A stretch of DNA of 12,802 bases from Bacteroidota bacterium (GCA_025361325.1 JANYAL010000198.1:1-12802), one strand, 5' to 3'. Numbered from the stretch's first letter, positions 1 through 7,068 are shown. Made by a program: numbers and translations. The notes: generated from the letters alone by a model not told the origin.

Positions 1-75
1 TATTTAGATTAAACAGGACAGCCAGGAAAGGATCTTTACCCGCTAAAAAGACGCATATGGCTGTATAAATACCGC

Positions 76-95
76 AGCAGGTATTATAACCTGCT
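76..95 (+). terminator. Hairpin upstream of korB (possible terminator of the preceding gene)
   Basis: A 7-bp perfect stem, AGCAGGT (76-82) with ACCTGCT (89-95), closes a 6-nt loop and is followed by a pyrimidine-rich, T-rich tract. It could end the transcript of whatever gene lies left of the window (korA is the usual partner of korB, but nothing of it is recognisable here) or form part of the korB leader. The downstream tract is interrupted by A and C, so this is not a textbook intrinsic terminator. Confidence 0.4.
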
Positions 96-114
96 TATTC
101 CTTATTTCTTATTC
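94..114. repeat. Three tandem copies of a 7-nt unit, CTTATTC/T
   Basis: Units CTTATTC (94-100), CTTATTT (101-107) and CTTATTC (108-114) are directly adjacent; the second differs by one base. The repeat begins in the 3' arm of the preceding hairpin and runs into a near-consensus -7 box (TTCCTTTG, 112-119, one mismatch to TAnnTTTG). No function is known; it may simply be low-complexity leader sequence. Confidence 0.5.
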
Positions 115-161
115 CTTTGCATTTTATTTAATAACTTTATACCCTAAAAATTCAGCAAAAG

Positions 162-1196
162 ATGAGTGAAATTGTTGCTACAGCTCCCACGCTAACCGCA
201 AAAGACTTTGTAACTGACCAGGAAGTACGCTGGTGCCCCGGATGCGGTGATTATTCCATCCTGGCCCAGGTTCAGAAAGTGATGGCTACACTGGGTATTC
301 GCCGTGAAGATATTGTGATCATTTCAGGTATCGGCTGCAGCAGCCGTTTCCCATATTATATGAACACCTACGGCATGCACAGTATTCATGGCCGTGCCAC
401 TGCCGTGGCCAGTGGTTTAAAGGCGGCGAGGCCGGAACTGAGTGTATGGGTAGTTACCGGCGACGGCGACGGATTAAGTATCGGCGGTAATCATACCATT
501 CATCTGCTGCGCAGGAATTTCGATATCAATATCCTGCTGTTCAATAACCAGATCTACGGATTGACCAAAGGGCAGTATTCCCCTACATCCGAAGAACATA
601 AAATTACCAAGAGCACGCCATTTGGAAGCATCGATCACCCCTTTAATCCACTGGCTCTGGCCATGGGTGCCGATGCGAGTTTCATTGCCCGCACCATGGA
701 CAGGGATCCCAAACATATGCAGGCCATGCTACTGCGTGCCAACCAGCACCGGGGAAGCTCTTTCCTGGAGATTTACCAGAACTGTAATATTTTCAATGAT
801 GGGGCATTTGAGATCTTCACGGAAAAGAGTACTAAAGCGGAAGAAGTGTTGTTCCTGGAGCAGGATAAACCCCTGGTATTTGGGGCAGGTCAGAATAAGG
901 GGATCAAGCTGGATGGGTTTAAACCCGTGATCGTTGAACTGGGTGCCGGCGCCTCTGCGGATGACCTGTGGGTACATGACGACCGTGATTTCTATAAAGC
1001 ACAGATACTGATTCGCATGTTCGATGATCCGCACCTGGCCGGTCATTTGCCAAGGCCTTTCGGGGTTTTCTTTCAAACGGAAAGGGCCTGCTATGAGGAT
1101 TCAATGACCATGCAGATACAAGAGATCATTGCCAAAAAAGGCAAAGGGGATCTGGATAAATTACTCAGGGGCAGTGAGACCTGGGTGATCAGTTAA
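162..1196 (+). CDS. korB: 2-oxoacid (2-oxoglutarate):ferredoxin oxidoreductase, beta subunit
   Basis: This is the thiamine-diphosphate-binding beta subunit that, with an alpha subunit, oxidatively decarboxylates a 2-oxoacid (2-oxoglutarate most likely) to the acyl-CoA and reduces ferredoxin; it is cytoplasmic. Seen in the 344 residues: an N-terminal WCPGCGD motif (24-30), GIGCS (56-60), the TPP/Mg motif GDGD (100-103) and NNQ (128-130) followed by YGLTKGQYSPTS. Cysteines 25, 28, 59 and 208 fit the four ligands of the [4Fe-4S] cluster of this family. Length is normal for a stand-alone beta subunit. The start ATG directly precedes the expected N-terminus and lacks a Shine-Dalgarno sequence, as is usual in Bacteroidota. 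The alpha subunit is not visible; it probably lies left of the window. Substrate choice (2-oxoglutarate versus pyruvate or branched-chain acids) cannot be proved from sequence alone. Confidence 0.93.
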   Translation: MSEIVATAPTLTAKDFVTDQEVRWCPGCGDYSILAQVQKVMATLGIRREDIVIISGIGCSSRFPYYMNTYGMHSIHGRATAVASGLKAARPELSVWVVTGDGDGLSIGGNHTIHLLRRNFDINILLFNNQIYGLTKGQYSPTSEEHKITKSTPFGSIDHPFNPLALAMGADASFIARTMDRDPKHMQAMLLRANQHRGSSFLEIYQNCNIFNDGAFEIFTEKSTKAEEVLFLEQDKPLVFGAGQNKGIKLDGFKPVIVELGAGASADDLWVHDDRDFYKAQILIRMFDDPHLAGHLPRPFGVFFQTERACYEDSMTMQIQEIIAKKGKGDLDKLLRGSETWVIS

Positions 1197-1301
1197 ACAG
1201 ATATCACCGCCCACAATCCCTGCCTCCCAATGGTTGAAACGGGCAAAGGTATACAGCATACGAAGTTCTTCAATCGGTGAACTGTTTGGTAAAATTATCA
1301 T
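1161..1301 (-). CDS. Possible small protein (46 aa), antisense to the korB 3' end
   Basis: A minus-strand frame runs from ATG at 1301 to TAA at 1161, with an in-frame stop 9 nt upstream of the ATG. The predicted peptide contains PIEELRMLYTFARFN and HWEAGIVGGDICLTD, which read like folded-protein sequence rather than translated spacer. The korB-asd gap is also richer in G and C than the other intergenic regions here. The last 36 nt overlap korB antisense. The frame lies 70 nt downstream of asd on the same strand, so it could be read from the asd transcript past the hairpin at 1321-1353. I do not recognise the family. It could be a genuine small protein, the remnant of a decayed larger gene, or chance. 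A TAnnTTTG-like box inside it (1244-1251) may simply be its own codons. Confidence 0.35.
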   Translation of the reverse strand: MIILPNSSPIEELRMLYTFARFNHWEAGIVGGDICLTDHPGLTAPE

Positions 1302-1320
1302 TGTAATTTAAGGATGCACC

Positions 1321-1353
1321 CTGAAGGGGTTTGGGGTTTATTCACCCCTTTAG
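1321..1353. terminator. Hairpin between convergent korB and asd
   Basis: CTGAAGGGGT (1321-1330) pairs with ACCCCTTTAG (1344-1353), a 10-bp stem with one G-T wobble and a 13-nt loop. It lies 18 nt beyond the asd stop and could end transcription from either side. There is no T-run on either strand, so it may be a processing or 3'-stabilising structure, or a dispersed intergenic palindrome, rather than a classic intrinsic terminator. Confidence 0.4.
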
Positions 1354-1371
1354 TGGGCGGCGGCAAGTAGT

Positions 1372-2367
1372 TTAGGAGGGGGTAAATCCCTTCTCCACTA
1401 AATACTCCGCGATCTGCACCGCATTGGTGGCAGCACCCTTACGTAGGTTGTCGCTTACGATCCAGCAGTTTAGTGTCCTGGGCTGTGTTTCATCCCGCCT
1501 GATCCTGCCTACAAAAGTTTCATCCTTTTCATGCGCGGTGAGTGGCATGGGGTATATGAAATTAGCCACATCATCCCTGACCACCACACCGGGAGCCTTG
1601 CTTAATAGTTCCCTTATCTCACCGAGGTCAAAATCATGTTCAAATTCGATGTTCACGCTTTCACTATGCCCGCCCATCGTGGGTATGCGTACACAGGTTG
1701 CTGTTACCTGTATGGTGTCGTCGCCGAGAATCTTTTGGGTCTCCTTCACCATCTTCATCTCTTCCCGGGTGTATCCGTTCTCCAGGAACACATCAATATG
1801 TGGTATGGCATTCAGGTCGATCGGGTATTTATAGGCCATTTCCCCTTCAATTCCTGTTCTTTCATTCATAAGTTGGGTCACAGCCTTCACCCCGGTACCT
1901 GTAACACTCTGGTACGTACTCACTACAATTCTCTTTGCTTTGTACCTGTCATGCAGGGGTTTTAACACCACTACCATCTGTATGGTGGAACAGTTGGGGT
2001 TGGCAATGATCCTGTCATTGGCAGTAAGCACCGATGCATTTACTTCAGGCACCACCAGCTTTTTTGAAGGATCCATGCGCCAGGCAGAGGAGTTATCAAT
2101 TACTGTGATGCCTGCTTCGGCAAATTTGGGTGCCAGCTCCAGGGAAGTACTTCCGCCCGCAGAGAATATGGCTATATCCGGTTTGGCTGCTATGGCGGCT
2201 TCAGCACTTACGACCAGGTATTTTTTCCCCTTGAAGTTCACTTCCTTACCCAGGCTTTTCTCTGATGCTACCGGGATCAATTCATCTACGGGAAAATTCC
2301 TTTCAGCGAGCACCTGCAGTATCTTACTGCCTACCAGTCCCGTAACGCCAACAACAGCAACTTTCAT
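1372..2367 (-). CDS. asd: Aspartate-semialdehyde dehydrogenase
   Basis: This cytoplasmic enzyme reduces L-aspartyl-4-phosphate with NADPH to L-aspartate 4-semialdehyde, the branch point to lysine/diaminopimelate, threonine and methionine. The chosen ATG at 2367 gives 331 aa beginning MKVAVVG; a longer frame from TTG at 2388 would add seven residues that family members lack. Visible motifs: the Rossmann glycine motif GVTGLVG (7-13), the nucleophile Cys126 in NPNCST, and His234 in TMGGHSESV, which fits the catalytic histidine. Length is normal. The gene is divergent from the lamin-tail gene, with a perfect -7 box on its strand 19 nt upstream of the ATG. No lysC or dap gene is adjacent, so it is probably its own transcription unit. 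Confidence 0.95.
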   Translation of the reverse strand: MKVAVVGVTGLVGSKILQVLAERNFPVDELIPVASEKSLGKEVNFKGKKYLVVSAEAAIAAKPDIAIFSAGGSTSLELAPKFAEAGITVIDNSSAWRMDPSKKLVVPEVNASVLTANDRIIANPNCSTIQMVVVLKPLHDRYKAKRIVVSTYQSVTGTGVKAVTQLMNERTGIEGEMAYKYPIDLNAIPHIDVFLENGYTREEMKMVKETQKILGDDTIQVTATCVRIPTMGGHSESVNIEFEHDFDLGEIRELLSKAPGVVVRDDVANFIYPMPLTAHEKDETFVGRIRRDETQPRTLNCWIVSDNLRKGAATNAVQIAEYLVEKGFTPS

Positions 2368-2385
2368 CTGTAAAAATTTAGAACG

Positions 2386-2393
2386 CAAAAATA
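2386..2393 (-). promoter_or_regulatory. Candidate -7 box of the asd promoter
   Basis: On the minus strand this reads TATTTTTG, a full match to the Bacteroidota -7 consensus TAnnTTTG. No convincing TTTG lies at the -33 position. It would place transcription start about 12 nt upstream of the ATG at 2367, giving a very short leader. Confidence 0.4.
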
Positions 2394-2412
2394 TGTATAC
2401 AATGGTTAATTA

Positions 2413-2443
2413 TTTGAAAATAGGGGAATCATTTTTACATTTG
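2413..2443 (+). promoter_or_regulatory. Bacteroidota-type promoter of the lamin-tail gene
   Basis: TTTG (2413-2416) and TACATTTG (2436-2443) are separated by exactly 19 nt, a complete match to the Bacteroidota sigma-ABfr arrangement of a TTTG -33 box and a TAnnTTTG -7 box. Transcription would start near 2450, giving a leader of roughly 15 nt before the ATG at 2466. This is the best promoter in the window. Confidence 0.7.
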
Positions 2444-2465
2444 GGATACATTAATCTACCCTATC

Positions 2466-4187
2466 ATGAAACAGATCATTATCCTGGTAATGGTATGCCT
2501 GTATGTGCATGCCAATACCTACTCCCAGAACCCAAACCGATTCGATGTTGTTATTGATGAAATGATGGTTGACCCCAATCCGCCGGTTGCCCTGCCCAAC
2601 CATGAATGGGTTGAATTGAAGAACATTTCCGCCGCTCCCGTTAATTTGCAGGGTTGCCGGCTTGCCAGTCTTTCCAGGCAGAGCGGGCCCATGCCTAATT
2701 TTGTATTGAGCCCGGATAGTTTTGTTATCGTCTGCACAGCCAGTGCAGTGCCTGCCCTGTCGGCTTATGGTAACACCATTGCTGTCACCGGTTTCCCATC
2801 CCTGGTCAATACCGGCGACCGGATCACCTTAAGCAATGCAAGGGGCATGGTGATACACGGTGTGAATTATACCGATGCCTGGTATCAGAATGTGTTGAAG
2901 AAGTCGGGGGGGTGGTCACTGGAAATGACTGATACCCGGAATCCCTGCAGTGGTATCAGTAACTGGAAGGCAAGTATCGACCCCAAAGGAGGGACGCCGG
3001 GGAGCAAGAATTCAACAGATGCTGTTAATCCAGACAGAACACCACCGCATATCCTGCGGGCATATGCAACCGATAGTATACATATCACCCTGGTATTTGA
3101 TGAGCCACTGGACAGTTTGAGCGCCGCACAGGTGACTGCTTATCAGGTGAGCGATGGTATTGGCCAGCCCGCATCAGCCAATCCACAGGCACCGGTCTTT
3201 GACCATGTAATTCTGAGAACAACTTCAACCTTATTGGTGAACAGCGTTTATTCTATTCAGGTAAAAACGGTAACAGATTGCGCCGGTAACCCTATTGTTG
3301 CACCCGGACAGGTATATGCAGGGCTTCCCTCAGATCCCGACAGTCTTGACCTGGTGATCAACGAATTGCTTTTTGATCCGGGCCCGGGCGGTGTGGATTA
3401 TGTGGAAATATACAACCGCAGCAAAAAGATCATTGACCTGCGGAAGGTCAGCATCGCCAACAGGAACAGTTCGGGTACTGTAAGCAGCATTACCCCACTG
3501 AGCCAGGAAAGCTACCTGTTATTTCCAGGATCCTTCATGGTTGTTACCACCGACGCTTCTGCTGTGAAAAGGAATTATATCACCCTTAATCCGGATGCAT
3601 TCGCTGAAGTGGGCAGCATGCCTTCATTTAATAAAGACCAGGGCGATGTTATTATCCTGAATGATCAGGGTAGTATAATGGATGAACTGGTCTATAGTGC
3701 CACCTGGCATTTCAAACTGATCACGAACCCGCAGGGAGTGGCACTGGAAAGAATTGATTACAATGCACCCACTCCATCTCCGGATAACTGGCATTCTGCT
3801 GCTGCCAGTGCGGGATATGGAACACCTGGCTATAAAAATTCGCAGTACCGGTCCGACCTTGCAGTACAAGGCGGGATAAATGTTTCTCCGGGTATTGTTT
3901 CTCCGGATAATGACGGCATGGATGATGTAGCAACAATAGCATACCAGTTTCCTGCTCCGGGGTATGTAGCCAATATTACCATATTTGACGCAGCCGGAAG
4001 GGCAGTACGTTATCTGCAACGCAGTGCATTGTGCGGCATTAACGGGAATTTCCGCTGGGATGGGTTGGGAGATAAGGGCCAGCGCCTTCCTGTGGGTATC
4101 TATATTATCTGTACCGATATTTTTAACCTGGAGGGGAAGAGAAGACAATTTAGGAATGTAGTTGTACTTGCAAGAAAATATGTATAA
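2466..4187 (+). CDS. Secreted lamin-tail-domain protein with FlgD-like C-terminus
   Basis: An exported 573-aa protein of unknown role, probably surface-attached or released. An N-terminal signal peptide (about 1-20, hydrophobic IIILVMVCLYV) is followed by a first lamin-tail domain (about 26-185; DEMMVDPNP, HEWVELKN), an Ig-like/SbsA-type segment (about 193-285; TPPHILRAY, LVFDEPLD), a second lamin-tail domain (about 295-460; INELLFDPG, DYVEIYN), and a C-terminal domain (about 473-573; SPDNDGMDD, ITIFDAAGR, RWDGLGDKG, LPVGIY) resembling FlgD-like Ig or type IX-secretion C-terminal domains. The two lamin-tail halves end in matching segments, GGTPGSKNS (175-183) and GYGTPGYKNS (450-459), so the region looks duplicated. 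Lamin-tail domains in bacterial secreted proteins are often non-catalytic. Type IX export is an inference from the C-terminus only. No enzyme domain is visible. Confidence 0.85.
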   Translation: MKQIIILVMVCLYVHANTYSQNPNRFDVVIDEMMVDPNPPVALPNHEWVELKNISAAPVNLQGCRLASLSRQSGPMPNFVLSPDSFVIVCTASAVPALSAYGNTIAVTGFPSLVNTGDRITLSNARGMVIHGVNYTDAWYQNVLKKSGGWSLEMTDTRNPCSGISNWKASIDPKGGTPGSKNSTDAVNPDRTPPHILRAYATDSIHITLVFDEPLDSLSAAQVTAYQVSDGIGQPASANPQAPVFDHVILRTTSTLLVNSVYSIQVKTVTDCAGNPIVAPGQVYAGLPSDPDSLDLVINELLFDPGPGGVDYVEIYNRSKKIIDLRKVSIANRNSSGTVSSITPLSQESYLLFPGSFMVVTTDASAVKRNYITLNPDAFAEVGSMPSFNKDQGDVIILNDQGSIMDELVYSATWHFKLITNPQGVALERIDYNAPTPSPDNWHSAAASAGYGTPGYKNSQYRSDLAVQGGINVSPGIVSPDNDGMDDVATIAYQFPAPGYVANITIFDAAGRAVRYLQRSALCGINGNFRWDGLGDKGQRLPVGIYIICTDIFNLEGKRRQFRNVVVLARKYV

Positions 4188-4233
4188 TATTGTTCTATAT
4201 TTAGTATTGAATTATTAACTAAAACTTTCAATT

Positions 4234-4698
4234 ATGCGCAGCCTTAAACTGATTCTCGGCATTTTCGCTTTTTCCCTGTTTGGTATTAGTGCAGTTGCGG
4301 CGGTTCCCGCTTCATCGAACAACATCGGTCCGTCTATGAGATCGGATATTAATCCAACTGTCAGTACAAAACAGCAACAACTTACATACATGAAATGGTT
4401 TGTGTCACTCAGTCCCGGCGAATACGGAAAATGGCGGGGTAAGAAATTGAATCTTGTCGAAAAGATTTCTTTTAAACTCACCCAGTACAGGATGAAACTG
4501 CAGCTCAGGAACAGCCGAAACGGGGAAAGTGAAGGGGTCAACTGGGGTGCACTGGCCCTTGGCTTTTTTCTTGGACCCCTTGGTGTACTTGGTGCTTATG
4601 TATTTTCGGGGAAGAGGAATTTTATTAAATGGGCCTGGATCGGATGTGGTATATTATTGGTGCTTGGAGGTCTTGTAATAGGAAGAGTTTTCATCTGA
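4234..4698 (+). CDS. Small membrane protein of unknown function
   Basis: I do not recognise a named family. The 154-aa product has a signal-peptide-like N-terminus (about 1-23, LKLILGIFAFSLFGISAVAA), a polar, basic middle (about 28-100, including MKWFVSLSPGEYGKW), and two predicted C-terminal membrane helices: about 104-124 (WGALALGFFLGPLGVLGAYV) and 131-153 (IKWAWIGCGILLVLGGLVIG). The glycine-rich helix pair joined by a short basic SGKRNF turn looks like the small two-helix membrane modules common in Bacteroidota hypothetical proteins. It starts 46 nt after the lamin-tail gene and may be cotranscribed; a near-consensus box TATATTTA (4196-4203, one mismatch) could be its own promoter. A strong terminator follows the stop. 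Confidence 0.75.
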   Translation: MRSLKLILGIFAFSLFGISAVAAVPASSNNIGPSMRSDINPTVSTKQQQLTYMKWFVSLSPGEYGKWRGKKLNLVEKISFKLTQYRMKLQLRNSRNGESEGVNWGALALGFFLGPLGVLGAYVFSGKRNFIKWAWIGCGILLVLGGLVIGRVFI

Positions 4699-4725
4699 TA
4701 ACTGGCGCGCTGTATACTAAAAAGT

Positions 4726-4766
4726 TTAAAGAGGCGTATGCTAACCGTACAGCCTCTTTAATTTTT
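4726..4766. terminator. Bidirectional intrinsic terminator
   Basis: TTAAAGAGGC (4726-4735) pairs perfectly with GCCTCTTTAA (4752-4761); the stem extends inward through GTA/TAC and GC pairs with one bulged A. On the plus strand it runs straight into TTTTT (4762-4766). On the minus strand it is followed by AAACTTTTT. It therefore suits both convergent neighbours, the small membrane protein ending at 4698 and the sugar kinase ending at 4791. Confidence 0.85.
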
Positions 4767-4790
4767 ACCAGTTGTTAATTTGTTTAAAAA

Positions 4791-5714
4791 TTAAACCAGG
4801 TCGATATCAAAGTTCACCAATTGAACGAATTCGCTCAGCCTGGCTGCTATGTCATCCTTATTGATCTCTTTCATTCGCTGGGGTCCGAACTTTTCCACAC
4901 AAAAACTGGCCAGTGCACTCCCGACGATGATAGCGGTCTTCATATTCTCAAAACTGATGTCCCTGGTCTTGGCAAGGTGGCCTATGAAGCCCCCCGCAAA
5001 AGTATCACCGGCACCAGTGGGGTCAAAGACATCTTCGAGTGGAAGGGCAGGTGCGAAAAAGACATGGTCATCATGAAACAATAAGGCACCATGCTCCCCT
5101 TTTTTGATGATCAGGAACCTGGGACCCATTTTCAAAATGGTGCGGGCTGCTTTTACCAGTGAAAATTCGCCGCTCAACTGCCTGGCCTCTCCGTCATTCA
5201 CCAACAATACATCCACTTTTTGTAATACTGCTTTCAGCTCATCCAGCGCTGTTTCCATCCAGAAATTCATGGTATCCATTACGATGAGTTTTGGGCGCAC
5301 CCTTAACTGGTCGATGACACTCATCTGCAGCTTGGGCATCAGGTTGCCGAGCATCAGGAATTCAGCGCCCTGGTATGATTCCGGAACAACGGGGTTGAAG
5401 TCTGCCAGCACATTAAGGTCGGTCACCAGGGTATCACGTGTGTTCATATCAATATGATATTTACCACTACAGAAAAATGACTTTTTACCAGATACAATCT
5501 CCACCCCTTCCAACTCCACCCCGCGCCCTTTCAGTTCCTCCATTTCTGCTGTGGGGAAATCATACCCTACGATGGAGATCTGCTGAACCGGTTTAACAAA
5601 ATTACTGGCTGCATATGCTACATAAGTCCCCGACCCGCCGACGATCTTTTCAACTTTTCCGAAAGGAGTTTCAATGGCGTCAAAAGCCATCGTACCAACC
5701 GTGATCACAGACAT
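4791..5714 (-). CDS. PfkB-family carbohydrate/nucleoside kinase
   Basis: A cytoplasmic ATP-dependent kinase of the ribokinase/PfkB superfamily, 307 aa. Visible are the N-terminal glycine-rich substrate motif GGSGTYVAYAAS (26-37), the ATP-side segment LIIKKGEHGALLF (201-213), and the second PfkB signature DPTGAGDTFAGGF (231-243) with its catalytic-base Asp237. The start MSVITVGTMAFD fits the first beta strand, which in this family opens with a V-x-G pattern. The substrate cannot be assigned: the sequence resembles the ribokinase/adenosine-kinase-like group often labelled only as sugar kinase in Bacteroidota. There is no adjacent transporter or sugar-pathway gene to suggest one. It is divergent from the YciO-type gene and ends at the shared terminator. 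Confidence 0.9.
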   Translation of the reverse strand: MSVITVGTMAFDAIETPFGKVEKIVGGSGTYVAYAASNFVKPVQQISIVGYDFPTAEMEELKGRGVELEGVEIVSGKKSFFCSGKYHIDMNTRDTLVTDLNVLADFNPVVPESYQGAEFLMLGNLMPKLQMSVIDQLRVRPKLIVMDTMNFWMETALDELKAVLQKVDVLLVNDGEARQLSGEFSLVKAARTILKMGPRFLIIKKGEHGALLFHDDHVFFAPALPLEDVFDPTGAGDTFAGGFIGHLAKTRDISFENMKTAIIVGSALASFCVEKFGPQRMKEINKDDIAARLSEFVQLVNFDIDLV

Positions 5715-5744
5715 AGCTTATTTTTTATTTACGATTTTAGATTC

Positions 5745-5752
5745 TAGATTTG
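5745..5752 (+). promoter_or_regulatory. Candidate -7 box for the YciO-type gene
   Basis: TAGATTTG matches TAnnTTTG fully; TTTT at 5722-5725 lies 19 nt upstream and matches the TTTG -33 box at three of four positions. The predicted start, near 5759, falls inside the opposing kinase -7 box, so the two divergent promoters would overlap. Confidence 0.35.
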
Positions 5753-5758
5753 ACTGGG

Positions 5759-5766
5759 CAAAAGTA
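5759..5766 (-). promoter_or_regulatory. Candidate -7 box for the PfkB-family kinase
   Basis: The minus strand reads TACTTTTG, a full match to TAnnTTTG, about 45 nt upstream of the kinase ATG. No clear TTTG lies at -33. Confidence 0.4.
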
Positions 5767-5823
5767 AATGTTTTGCCTTATGTTAATTCATTAATTACCG
5801 TGTAACCAACAAAAATTTAGTCC

Positions 5824-6435
5824 TTGCTCATTCATATCCATCCTGATGACCCACAGCCGCGCCTGATCAGGCAGGTAGCGGATTGCCTTAAACAGGGTGG
5901 CGTTGTCATTTATCCCACCGATACCATTTATGGACTGGGCTGTGATATCAGGCAGCAGAAAGCGGTTGAACGCATATGTATTATCAAACAGGTGAACCCC
6001 CAACAGGCGCAGCTCTCCTTTATCTGTCGCGACCTGAGTAACTTAAGTGACTATACCAAAAGCATTGATACACCCCTTTACCGTTTGCTCAAAAGCTATC
6101 TCCCGGGCCCTTATACCTTTATCCTCCCTTCCAGTAAACGGGTGCCAAAGATCCTGCAGAGCAAGAAAAAAACCATTGGTTTACGGGTACCCGACAATGT
6201 TATCTGCCGCCATATCCTGGAGGCCCTGGGTAACCCTATATTAAGCGCCTCCCTTCCCGGCTACATGGTGGAGGAATACACCGATCCGGAGATCATCCAT
6301 AAAAAGTTCGGAGCGCTGGTGGACTATGTTATTGACGGAGGCATCGGAGGCATGGTACCCTCTACCATTGTTGACTGTACTGCCCCTGAGTGGGTGATTA
6401 CCCGGCAGGGTCGCGGAGAGATCATTTTCGAATAA
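5824..6435 (+). CDS. YciO/YrdC/Sua5-family protein (YciO type)
   Basis: A 203-aa single-domain member of the Sua5/YrdC/YciO superfamily. YrdC/Sua5 enzymes make threonylcarbamoyl-AMP from threonine, bicarbonate and ATP for the t6A modification of tRNA; the role of the YciO branch is less certain. Full-length resemblance to E. coli YciO is clear: IHPDDPQPRLI near the N-terminus, YPTDTIYGLGCDI (30-42), ERICIIKQ (49-56), CRDLSNLSDY (68-77), PGPYTFIL (94-101), KKTIGLRVP (115-123) and STIVDC (180-185). ILSASLPG (139-146) replaces the SAN motif of true TsaC/Sua5 enzymes, as in YciO. The start must be TTG at 5824: an in-frame TAG lies at 5818-5820 and the next methionine is at residue 148, well inside the fold. 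It converges on rnhB with 36 bp between stops. Confidence 0.9.
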   Translation: MLIHIHPDDPQPRLIRQVADCLKQGGVVIYPTDTIYGLGCDIRQQKAVERICIIKQVNPQQAQLSFICRDLSNLSDYTKSIDTPLYRLLKSYLPGPYTFILPSSKRVPKILQSKKKTIGLRVPDNVICRHILEALGNPILSASLPGYMVEEYTDPEIIHKKFGALVDYVIDGGIGGMVPSTIVDCTAPEWVITRQGRGEIIFE

Positions 6436-6471
6436 CTTCCATAAAAGTCCCGTCGATAAGGCAGGTGTTAC

Positions 6472-7068
6472 TTAAGACACCAGGGAAGCCGCGGGGGCTA
6501 TATTATAACTTTTTCGGTGATGGCAGCAGAGGCCAAATTGCGCTATCGCTTTCCGGTGATAAACAGTTCCATAGCCCTTGTTGGTGTTCCATCCATACTG
6601 CGGGAACCGGAGATGGAGCTCATGCATATGATCGTCACGATAGGTCTTTGCCAGGATACTGGCTGCGGCAATGGCCATATACTTTCCATCACCTTTGATG
6701 ATACAGGTATGTGGAATTTGCCCGTATCTTTTAAAATGGTTCCCGTCAACCAATAAGCAATCAGGAGGTATGCAGAGTTCTTCAATAGCCTGGTGCATTG
6801 CTTTGAAGGTGGCCTGTAATATATTTATACTGTCAATGACAACTATGTCCATTGCCGCCACATGAAAAGCAATGCTTTCCTTCTCAATGACGTCCCGTAG
6901 CAGGTACCGTTCTTTCTCCTTTACCAGTTTACTGTCGTTCAATAATGGGTGGTAAAAATCTTTTGGAAGTATAACAGCAGCAGCATATACAGGTCCTGCA
7001 TAAGCACCACGGCCTGCTTCATCAAGACCGGCCTCAATCAGATCTGGGGATAAAAAGGGTTCAAGCAT
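6472..7068 (-). CDS. rnhB: Ribonuclease HII
   Basis: A cytoplasmic endonuclease that cuts the RNA strand of RNA-DNA hybrids and incises 5' to single ribonucleotides in DNA, starting ribonucleotide excision repair. All four acidic catalytic residues are present: Asp16 and Glu17 in GLDEAGRG, Asp108 in LLVDGN and Asp127 in KGDGKY. The latter runs into the type II signature IAAASILAKTYRD (133-145), and the usual C-terminal GYGT and H segments are present (NKGYGTVYH). Length (198 aa) is normal. The ATG start precedes the conserved core by the usual dozen or so residues. The gene is divergent from heme A synthase and appears to be a single-gene unit. Confidence 0.95.
   Translation of the reverse strand: MLEPFLSPDLIEAGLDEAGRGAYAGPVYAAAVILPKDFYHPLLNDSKLVKEKERYLLRDVIEKESIAFHVAAMDIVVIDSINILQATFKAMHQAIEELCIPPDCLLVDGNHFKRYGQIPHTCIIKGDGKYMAIAAASILAKTYRDDHMHELHLRFPQYGWNTNKGYGTVYHRKAIAQFGLCCHHRKSYNIAPAASLVS

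Noticed and set aside
3..68. Plus-strand frame open from the window edge to TAA at 66-68, possibly the end of an upstream gene such as korA
   Set aside because: The 21 residues are basic and low in hydrophobics and do not resemble any KorA C-terminus I know; too short to support.
1244..1251. Perfect minus-strand TAnnTTTG box (TACCTTTG) with ATTG 19 nt upstream, suggesting an antisense promoter into korB
   Set aside because: It falls within the codons for LYTFA of the possible small ORF 1161-1301, and the -33 box is imperfect. I kept the ORF as the main reading and mention the box only as an alternative.
2368..2388. Longer asd from TTG at 2388
   Set aside because: The ATG at 2367 begins at the family's standard MKVAVVG N-terminus; the extension lies within the presumed promoter and leader.
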